Source: Acidobacteriota bacterium
GTDB lineage: Bacteria; Acidobacteriota; Terriglobia; 20CM-2-55-15
NCBI GenBank assembly: GCA_003222755.1
Contig: QHXA01000205.1
Span: 1,115-7,536, forward strand
DNA length: 6,422 bases
Reading direction: 5' to 3'
Shown here: piece by piece, positions 1 to 4,711 of the stretch
Layout of the letters: each line of letters opens with the position of its first letter
Position numbering within the stretch: position 1 is the first letter of the stretch
Notes under the pieces: generated by a model
Told to the model about the DNA's origin: nothing
The model's database searches: none
The model's input: the letters and a program-made list of their open reading frames with translations, nothing else
Program-made: the position numbers and the translations under genes

Positions 1-669
1 TGATTGTGTCAACACTCGCATCAGGCAAAAGCCCGCCAAAATGCCGGGAGCCAGCGGCGCGTCAACGCCGCCGGTCACGACGATGTCGGCGCGCCTGCTG
101 GCGACCGCCTCGCAAGCGTAGAACAAGGCATCCGTCGAGCTCGTACAACCGGTGGAAATCACGTGACTGGCTCCATGCAGACGGAACGCCATCGAGATCT
201 CACTACTCAGTGTTCCGATGGTCGACGTCGGAATCGTATAGACGCTCGCCTTCTTCGGCTCGCCTCGAAACCAATACGCATATTGGCGTTCAGTAAACTC
301 GTGGCCGCCGCCACCGCTGCCAATGACAACTCCAATTCTCCGCCGGTCTTCGATGGTGAGTAACTCAGGGTTTAGCTTCGCGTCTGCCAGCGCTTGTCGG
401 GTAGCAACAATTGCAAGCGCAGCGGCGCGTGAAACGTGCGGGCGTTCCTTCGCGTGGAAATATTCGTACGGATCGATGCCGCGGACTTCGCCCGCAATTT
501 GAACGGGAAAAGGTGATGGATCAAATGCAGAAATTCGCTGGATGCCACTTCTTGCGTGTCGGAAGCCGTCCCAGAGTTCTTCACGAGAATTTCCGAGCGG
601 AGTGACGCACCCAAAGCCGCTAATCACAATTGGGCTGGATCGCCTGTTGCGGCTGGACGCGAATGGCAC
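1..669 (-). CDS. Beta-ketoacyl-ACP synthase (FabF / type II PKS KS-alpha-like), N-terminal part, cut by left edge
   Basis: The frame stays open from about 717 down to position 1. It encodes a thiolase-fold condensing enzyme, which joins an acyl group held on its cysteine to malonyl-ACP. Visible landmarks, counted from GTG 669: a first strand and turn PIVISGFGCVTPLGNS (about 13-28), a glycine-rich VVIGSGGGGHEF (about 114-125), and the nucleophile loop ISTGCTSSTDALFYA with Cys175 (codon 147-145). After these comes IVVTGGVDAPLAPGILAGF. The two catalytic His residues expected in the C-terminal half lie outside the window. The GTG at 669 is preferred because it keeps the first beta strand. GTG 627 would put the Cys at 161, close to E. 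coli FabF numbering, but would cut into that strand. Neither start has a strong Shine-Dalgarno. The STGCTSxxD loop and GVDAP segment resemble polyketide KS-alpha more than E. coli FabF. Family assignment is secure; the fatty-acid versus polyketide role is open. Confidence 0.9.
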   Translation of the reverse strand, partial: MPFASSRNRRSSPIVISGFGCVTPLGNSREELWDGFRHARSGIQRISAFDPSPFPVQIAGEVRGIDPYEYFHAKERPHVSRAAALAIVATRQALADAKLNPELLTIEDRRRIGVVIGSGGGGHEFTERQYAYWFRGEPKKASVYTIPTSTIGTLSSEISMAFRLHGASHVISTGCTSSTDALFYACEAVASRRADIVVTGGVDAPLAPGILAGFCLMRVLTQS

Positions 670-701
670 ACCAAGATCATATCGCAGCCCAGCGTACAAG
701 C

Positions 702-718
702 GCACCGCGAAGCGGTGC
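702..718. repeat. Hairpin H1, left flank of the palindromic element
   Basis: A perfect 7-bp stem, GCACCGC (702-708) with GCGGTGC (712-718), encloses a GAA triloop. The form matches the hairpin at the right flank (903-917), a short GC stem with a 3-nt loop, so the two probably mark the edges of one composite element. Confidence 0.7.
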
Positions 719-733
719 TAGGAAATTAGCTAG

Positions 734-756
734 GGGTACGCGTCTTTTGCGTACCC
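734..756. repeat. Hairpin H2 inside the palindromic element
   Basis: A perfect 8-bp stem, GGGTACGC (734-741) with GCGTACCC (749-756), has a 7-nt loop GTCTTTT. No U-tract follows the stem on either strand, which argues against a rho-independent terminator. Confidence 0.65.
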
Positions 757-781
757 TGGAATACGTCAACAACTCAGGAAT

Positions 782-832
782 CCGCACCCTGAAAGGGTGT
801 CGAGGAGTCCTCGCACCCTTTCCAGGGTGCGG
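782..832. repeat. Hairpin H3, 51-nt near-perfect palindrome
   Basis: Three consecutive stems are visible: CCGCACCCTG (782-791) with 823-832, AAAGGGTG (792-799) with 814-821, and CGAGG (801-805) with CCTCG (809-813) around an AGT loop. Only T800 and C822 are bulged, so 23 pairs form. The same bases can instead fold into two small hairpins, 785-799 (CACCCT/AGGGTG) and 813-830 (GCACCCT/AGGGTGC). The sequence can therefore switch between one long and two short structures. Confidence 0.75.
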
Positions 833-852
833 CTGTTCTGGGTTTCAGACAA

Positions 853-890
853 CCGGGGGTTGCGCTCGCTCCCGCTCGCTTAACCCCCGG
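853..890. repeat. Hairpin H4 with internal direct repeat
   Basis: A perfect 9-bp stem, CCGGGGGTT (853-861) with AACCCCCGG (882-890), encloses a 20-nt loop. The loop holds two direct copies of GCTCGCT (864-870 and 874-880). The right arm partly overlaps the outer inverted repeat, so the two pairings compete. Confidence 0.65.
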
Positions 891-902
891 CTAATTTCCT
901 GA

Positions 903-917
903 CACGCCTCCGGCGTG
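903..917. repeat. Hairpin H5, right flank of the palindromic element
   Basis: A perfect 6-bp stem, CACGCC (903-908) with GGCGTG (912-917), has a TCC triloop. It mirrors H1 on the other side of the element. It ends 56 bp before the thioredoxin start, and the T-tract at 957-964 is too distant for it to be a terminator. Confidence 0.6.
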
Positions 918-964
918 CGCAATGCGGAGCGCGGCAGGTCGACAGTTAGTGTAGAATTTTTTTT

Positions 965-970
965 GGAGGA
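965..970 (+). promoter_or_regulatory. Ribosome binding site of the thioredoxin gene
   Basis: GGAGGA lies 3 nt before the ATG at 974, a strong though close Shine-Dalgarno. It follows directly on a run of eight T (957-964) and fixes the start of the thioredoxin gene. Confidence 0.75.
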
Positions 971-973
971 TTC

Positions 974-1300
974 ATGGGCGCTAATACGATCGAGATCACG
1001 GACAACAACTTCGAAACTGAAGTTCTGAAGTCCAGCACACCTGTCTTAGTGGATTTTTGGGCCGCCTGGTGTGCACCCTGCCGCGCGATAGCTCCAGCGG
1101 TTGATGCCGTCGCCGACGAATACAAGGGCCGCGTCAAAGTCGGTAAACTCGATGTCGATTCCAATCAGGCGACTGGCGCGCGTTTCAATGTTCGTGGCAT
1201 TCCCACCCTTCTGGTCTTCAAAGATGGCCAAGTCAAAGAACAAATTGTCGGGGCAGTCGACAAGAGCGTAATCACGAAAGCTCTCGACAAACACCTGTAG
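974..1300 (+). CDS. trxA: Thioredoxin with WCAPC active site
   Basis: A 108-residue single-domain thioredoxin of normal length, presumably a cytoplasmic protein-disulfide reductase recycled by thioredoxin reductase. The redox motif WCAPC has its cysteines at 33 and 36, after the strand VLVDFWAAW with the buried Asp27. The cis-proline loop GIPTLLVF has Pro77, and FKDGQ forms the usual following turn. No signal peptide or membrane segment is present. The motif carries Ala where classical thioredoxins have Gly (WCGPC). The ATG is preceded by GGAGGA. The TAG stop shares its G with the GTG start of purA, so the two genes are almost certainly co-transcribed. The upstream region is the palindromic element; no convincing -35/-10 pair was found. 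Function is secure; the choice among thioredoxin paralogues (trxA or another) is less so. Confidence 0.95.
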   Translation: MGANTIEITDNNFETEVLKSSTPVLVDFWAAWCAPCRAIAPAVDAVADEYKGRVKVGKLDVDSNQATGARFNVRGIPTLLVFKDGQVKEQIVGAVDKSVITKALDKHL

Positions 1301-2580
1301 TGAAAACGAACCTCGCAGTCGTTGGTGTTCAATGGGGCGACGAAGGAAAGGGAAAAATCGTTGACCTCCTTTCGCGCGACTATGACTGCGTGGCGCGGTA
1401 TCAGGGCGGCCATAACGCCGGCCACACGGTTAGCGTCGGCAATCGCCGCCACGTGCTCCATCTGATACCATCAGGCATTTTTCAACCGCATGTGAAGTGC
1501 GTCATCGGTGGTGGAGTGGTTTTGGATCCACTCGCGCTAATCGAAGAATCCGAAGCGATTAAAAGCGCCATGTCGATCCCCGTAGATGGGCGGCTCTTCG
1601 TCTCGAATCGGTGCCATCTCATACTTCCTTACCATCGCGTGCTCGAAGCCGCCATCGAGAAGCAGCTCGGAGAGCGGCGCATCGGAACCACGTCACGCGG
1701 CATCGGGCCGGCATACGAAGACAAGATGGCCAGGCGTGGCATTCGCGTCTGTGATTTGATGGATCCGGCGACATTACCTGAGAAGATCCGCGCTCAAGTT
1801 GTCGAGAAGAACCGCACGCTCGAAGCGTTCAAATATCCGCAAGCGATCGATCCGGAACCGATCTGCGAGTCGTACACAAAGTATGGACAGACGATCAGAC
1901 CATTCGTGACCGATACCGCCGTGATGCTGAACGACATGATTCGCAGTGGCAGATCCGTCTTGTTCGAAGGCGCCCAAGGAACGCTGCTCGACGTCGATCA
2001 CGGCACATTTCCCTTCGTGACCTCGTCCAGCGCTGCAGCCGGCGGAGCTGCCACTGGTCTCGGTATATCGCCTAAATATGTGCACAGTGTGATTGGTATT
2101 TCGAAAGCCTACACGACGCGCGTCGGCAGCGGTCCCTTTCCAACTGAGTGCGCCGATGCTGCCGGCGAACAACTTCGCACGCGAGGAAACGAATACGGCT
2201 CAACAACTGGTCGTCCGCGGCGCTGCGGCTGGTTTGATGGTCCCGCGGCGCGATACGCAACGATGATCAATGCACTGGATTCGATTGTGATTACGAAAAT
2301 CGATGTGCTCGATGCGTTTGATGAAATTCCCTTCTGCGTCGAGTACAAGTACAAGGGTTCGGTGCTGAAGGAGTTCCCGGCTGACAGCGCAATTCTGGCG
2401 GCCGTCGAACCCGTTTACAAAAACATTCGAGGCTGGAAACAGTCTGTCGCCGGCATTAAAGATTGGCCGGAGCTTCCCACCGTTGCGCAGGATTATGTGA
2501 AGTTTCTCTCCGACTATTTAGAGATTCCTATAAGCATGATCTCCACTGGACCGGGCCGAGACGAAACGATTCGCAGGTAA
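1300..2580 (+). CDS. purA: Adenylosuccinate synthetase
   Basis: PurA joins IMP and aspartate with GTP hydrolysis to give adenylosuccinate, the first committed step from IMP to AMP, in the cytoplasm. The 426-residue product is full length (E. coli about 432). Near the N-terminus is the GTP-binding/catalytic loop GVQWGDEGKGKIVD with Asp14 and Lys17. Next comes QGGHNAGHT with catalytic His42. Further motifs are GTTSRGIGPAYEDK, FEGAQGTLLDVDHGTFPFVTS and YTTRVGSGPFPTE. The C-terminal part has EYGSTTGRPRRCGWFD, ITKIDVLD and a final ISTGPGRDETI. All main family motifs are intact with no frameshift. The start is GTG at 1300, overlapping the thioredoxin stop by one base (TAGTG). There is no clear Shine-Dalgarno before it, so translation probably depends on ribosomes finishing trxA. 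It converges with the histidine kinase gene, with 25 bp between the stop codons. Confidence 0.98.
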   Translation: MKTNLAVVGVQWGDEGKGKIVDLLSRDYDCVARYQGGHNAGHTVSVGNRRHVLHLIPSGIFQPHVKCVIGGGVVLDPLALIEESEAIKSAMSIPVDGRLFVSNRCHLILPYHRVLEAAIEKQLGERRIGTTSRGIGPAYEDKMARRGIRVCDLMDPATLPEKIRAQVVEKNRTLEAFKYPQAIDPEPICESYTKYGQTIRPFVTDTAVMLNDMIRSGRSVLFEGAQGTLLDVDHGTFPFVTSSSAAAGGAATGLGISPKYVHSVIGISKAYTTRVGSGPFPTECADAAGEQLRTRGNEYGSTTGRPRRCGWFDGPAARYATMINALDSIVITKIDVLDAFDEIPFCVEYKYKGSVLKEFPADSAILAAVEPVYKNIRGWKQSVAGIKDWPELPTVAQDYVKFLSDYLEIPISMISTGPGRDETIRR

Positions 2581-2605
2581 CCGACGAAAACAATTTCAGA
2601 TTTTT

Positions 2606-4078
2606 TCAACCGGTCGCTAATTTCCCAGCACCCGTTTCGGGATAAAGGCTCGCACCCATCGATTTCGTTGGCGACAGTGGCAATTCGATTGTAAACGTGG
2701 TGCCCTGGCCCTTTCCGCGGCTCTCCACGCGGACAGATCCGCCATGCATCTCGACGATGTGGCGCACGATTGCCAGTCCCAAGCCCAGTCCTCCATGCTT
2801 CCGTGTGGAGGAGCCATCGGCCTGGCGGAATCGATCGAAGACGTACGGAAGGAATTCCGGTGCAATCCCGACGCCGTTATCTGAAACAGAAATATGCGCA
2901 TGCTGTTCGCTCTTCTCGAGCCGCACGATGACAGAACCGCGCTCGCCGGTGAATTTCACCGCGTTCGATAACAAATTCCAAACGACTTGCTGAAGACGAG
3001 CCCCGTCTCCGGTGACCCGCACTGTTTCGGACGGTTTTTTGAATTCAATGCGGATGTGTTTTGCTTCGGCCGTCGGACGCACCACCTCAATCGCGCTCTC
3101 AATGATTTGGCTTAGTCCGACTAGCGAAGGATCCAGTGTGAACTTCCCGGAGACGATTCGCGACACATCGAGCAAATCTTCAATCAGCCGCGCCTGCATG
3201 CGCGCGTTGCGTTCGATCGATTCCAGTGCCGCTTTTTCGCGCTCATCCGGCAACTTGCCTTCTCGCACAAGGACCGCCCAACCCAAGATTGAATTCAGTG
3301 GCGTGCGCAGCTCATGAGATAGGGTTGCCAGAAATTCATCTTTCATTCGGCTTGCCTGAACCAACTCGGCGGTGCGTTCCTGGAGATCATTTTCCCGCTC
3401 CTGAATTTGCACGAGCATTTCATTGAATGCATCGACGAGCTCACCAAGTTCATCTTCGTTCTGCTTGGTGGCTCGAATGGAATAGTCCTTCTGTCGCGAG
3501 ACCTCATGGGCCGTGTTGGCAAGGCTCAGGAGGGGTTCCGAGACGAATTTGTGAAGACGCGCAGAAAGCAAATAAGCAAACAGGCCGGCGATGACCAAGA
3601 TTGCGCCTATAGTCGCGACCTCCAGCCGCAGGTGCGTATACGCGGGCGCCAGCGTCGCGCGGAGCTGCACGATACCAATATCTTTTCCGTTCAACTGAAT
3701 GGGGCTTGATGCCACGACGATGCCGCTCTCGTCCATTTGCGCTGTTGGCAGCGCTGGACAGCCTGGAGCGCCGGCAATCACGTGTTGCGCGAACAAGCCT
3801 GCAAGCGTATAGACGCAGGCTGCGACGATGGAGGGCTCGGCACGAAGCGAATTGAGCGTCTCCACAGCAGCCGCTGGATCGTTAAAGGAGACGGCCGCAG
3901 TGGTGTTATCGGCGACGATGCGCGCGAACACGGTCGCGCTGGCTCTCAGGTCACGACGGGCGGCGGTGAAGTCGTATGCGATGAGCGTGGCACTGGCCAG
4001 CAGCAACGCCGCACCGCTGATCACCATGATGATCGCGACGATCTTCTTCGGGATCGACAGTTTGCGAAAAGAAATCAT
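2606..4078 (-). CDS. Membrane sensor histidine kinase with CHASE8-like periplasmic domain and HAMP
   Basis: A 490-residue inner-membrane sensor kinase. Domains in order: transmembrane helix about 13-35; periplasmic segment about 37-150 that looks like CHASE8 (RRDLRASATVFARIVADN, then AAVSFNDPAAAVETLNSL); second transmembrane helix about 153-172; HAMP about 173-226; and a short coiled linker. Then come HisKA with FLATLSHELRTPLN (phospho-acceptor His255) and HATPase_c. The ATPase shows the N box WNLLSNAVKFT (Asn368, Asn372), G1 DNGVGI (400-405), F box FDRF (414-417) and G2 GGLGLGLAIV (429-438). All catalytic motifs are intact. There is no receiver domain and no response regulator gene in the window, so its target is unknown. 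The ATG overlaps the stop of the YfiR-like gene (ATGA, 4075-4078) and has GGGG five bases upstream, so the pair is translationally coupled. The kinase call is secure; the CHASE8 assignment is by eye. Confidence 0.95.
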   Translation of the reverse strand: MISFRKLSIPKKIVAIIMVISGAALLLASATLIAYDFTAARRDLRASATVFARIVADNTTAAVSFNDPAAAVETLNSLRAEPSIVAACVYTLAGLFAQHVIAGAPGCPALPTAQMDESGIVVASSPIQLNGKDIGIVQLRATLAPAYTHLRLEVATIGAILVIAGLFAYLLSARLHKFVSEPLLSLANTAHEVSRQKDYSIRATKQNEDELGELVDAFNEMLVQIQERENDLQERTAELVQASRMKDEFLATLSHELRTPLNSILGWAVLVREGKLPDEREKAALESIERNARMQARLIEDLLDVSRIVSGKFTLDPSLVGLSQIIESAIEVVRPTAEAKHIRIEFKKPSETVRVTGDGARLQQVVWNLLSNAVKFTGERGSVIVRLEKSEQHAHISVSDNGVGIAPEFLPYVFDRFRQADGSSTRKHGGLGLGLAIVRHIVEMHGGSVRVESRGKGQGTTFTIELPLSPTKSMGASLYPETGAGKLATG

Positions 4079-4656
4079 GGTATCCCCGCTCGTGGACGCG
4101 GCCGCGCAATATCCGCCACGCGTAGCAATCTCGAGCTGATCCGCAAGGACACGCGTTCGGCTGCATCAGGATTGATTTCGAATCGAACTCGCTGTCCAAG
4201 CTCCGTGAAGCGGATGATTCCGCCGGCATTGATGAAGTCGTCCGAATCGCCCACAGTCAGAATCGGCATACCTTCTGTCGTAAAAACCTGGTTGGCCGTT
4301 CCTATGATCTCCGTCGACCTGCGCGCTTCCAGTTTTCCAACATAGACGACATGGCACCCTCGAAGACTGTCGGACGCACCGAGCCGACGAACGGCGATCG
4401 GCCGGCCGTTGAGCGTTTCGTGTTCGATGGTCTTTTCCAATGCTCCTTCAAATGGATCGCCCATAACACACATCGTAAAAGGCGTGTCGCGATCGGCGAA
4501 AGCCTGGTTTGGCCACTGGATGAATTGGGCGAACTTAAACAGGAATGCAGCTTTGACCTGGCCCTCTACCGAGGTCGTCTGGCCTATGAGCGTCGGGGCC
4601 TCCAGCCGCGCTATGAACATGGAGATGACGGCAGCGGCTAACCTGCGAACTTTCAT
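4075..4656 (-). CDS. YfiR-family (DUF4154) periplasmic protein
   Basis: A 193-residue exported protein, about the length of P. aeruginosa YfiR (190). An N-terminal signal peptide is visible (MKVRRLAAAVISMFIA, basic then hydrophobic), with a cleavage site not obvious by eye. Family landmarks follow: VKAAFLFKFAQFIQWP (34-49), TMCVMGDPF (61-69), a CHVVYVG strand, ILTVGDSDDFINAGGIIRF (132-150), and the end block VRFEINPDAAERVSLRISS leading into RLLRVA (157-181). Cys63 and Cys101 fit a disulfide pair like the first one reported in Pseudomonas YfiR; the second YfiR cysteine pair is absent. YfiR is known as a periplasmic inhibitor of the membrane diguanylate cyclase YfiN. Here the coupled downstream partner is a histidine kinase. 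ATG 4656 is chosen because it gives a normal signal peptide. An in-frame GTG at 4680 would add eight residues; neither start has a strong ribosome site. Confidence 0.88.
   Translation of the reverse strand: MKVRRLAAAVISMFIARLEAPTLIGQTTSVEGQVKAAFLFKFAQFIQWPNQAFADRDTPFTMCVMGDPFEGALEKTIEHETLNGRPIAVRRLGASDSLRGCHVVYVGKLEARRSTEIIGTANQVFTTEGMPILTVGDSDDFINAGGIIRFTELGQRVRFEINPDAAERVSLRISSRLLRVADIARPRPRAGIP
4084..4087 (-). promoter_or_regulatory. Ribosome binding site of the histidine kinase gene
   Basis: GGGG on the minus strand lies five bases before the kinase ATG at 4078, inside the end of the yfiR-like gene. It supports this start and allows re-initiation as well as coupling through the ATGA overlap. 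Confidence 0.6.
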
Positions 4657-4711
4657 TGAGCTCAGTAAAAAACGTAACACAAGTGCGTATACTTTCTACT
4701 CTGGGGATGAT
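4657..4711. promoter_or_regulatory. Divergent promoter region between the yfiR-like gene and the TonB receptor gene
   Basis: Only 55 bp separate the two divergent start codons (31 bp if the GTG at 4680 is used). Both transcripts must start within this stretch or inside the opposing gene. On the plus strand TATACT (4688-4693) is a good -10 candidate for the receptor, but no good -35 lies at normal spacing. The GTATAC inside it (4687-4692) is a perfect palindrome, so a -10-like TATACG is also read on the minus strand. No clear operator or Fur-like box was seen. Confidence 0.4.
4703..4706 (+). promoter_or_regulatory. Ribosome binding site of the TonB-dependent receptor gene
   Basis: GGGG five bases before ATG 4712 supports this start over the in-frame ATG at 4736, which would lose the basic n-region of the signal peptide. 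The motif and spacing match the site before the kinase gene. Confidence 0.65.

Larger units (their letters stand above)
720..900. repeat. 181-bp core bounded by 18-bp imperfect terminal inverted repeats
   Basis: The left end 720-737 reads AGGAAATTAGCTAGGGGT. The reverse complement of 883-900 reads AGGAAATTAGCCGGGGGT, giving 16 of 18 matches with both mismatches at positions 12-13. Terminal inverted repeats around a short non-coding core are typical of MITE-like elements. No target-site duplication is seen outside the ends, so mobility is an inference. Confidence 0.6.
702..917. repeat. Nested palindromic intergenic element (REP/MITE-like array of inverted repeats)
   Basis: Nearly all of the gap between the divergent ketoacyl synthase and thioredoxin genes is inverted repeats. 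Two short hairpins flank the block (702-718 and 903-917). Inside them an outer inverted repeat, 720-737 against 883-900, matches at 16 of 18 positions, the first 11 perfectly (AGGAAATTAGC). Within lie three more stem-loops at 734-756, 782-832 and 853-890. No reading frame in it looks like a protein, and no target-site duplication is visible beside the outer repeats. The arrangement suits a non-autonomous REP-like or MITE-like repeat family, but copy number cannot be judged from one window. It lies upstream of both flanking genes, so it is not a 3' terminator for either. Confidence 0.75.

Noticed and set aside
676..681. TATGAT (minus strand) as the -10 box of the ketoacyl synthase gene
   Set aside because: The hexamer is good, but there is no -35 at normal spacing and the implied start site would coincide with the preferred GTG 669. 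It would make sense only if GTG 627 or leaderless translation were used.
734..756. Hairpin H2 as a transcription terminator
   Set aside because: The T-run is in the loop, not after the stem, and the element lies upstream of both flanking genes.
630..902. Plus-strand open frame of 90 codons across the intergenic region
   Set aside because: It runs through the palindromic repeats and the start of the ketoacyl synthase, has no ribosome site, and its translation is low-complexity Arg/Gly/Cys-rich sequence with no family resemblance.
952..957. TAGAAT as the -10 box of the thioredoxin promoter
   Set aside because: No acceptable -35 lies about 17 bp upstream, and a start about 7 bp downstream would put the ribosome site at the very 5' end of the transcript.
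2581..2640. Bidirectional terminator between purA and the kinase gene
   Set aside because: A run of six T (2601-2606) and an AT-rich GAAAA/TTTTC pairing exist, but no GC-rich stem precedes the T-run on either strand, so a rho-independent terminator is not supported.
3737..4345. Plus-strand open frame of 202 codons opposite the kinase and yfiR-like genes
   Set aside because: It is antisense to two genes with clear motifs, rich in Arg and Ser as expected from a GC-rich shadow frame, and shows no recognisable domain.
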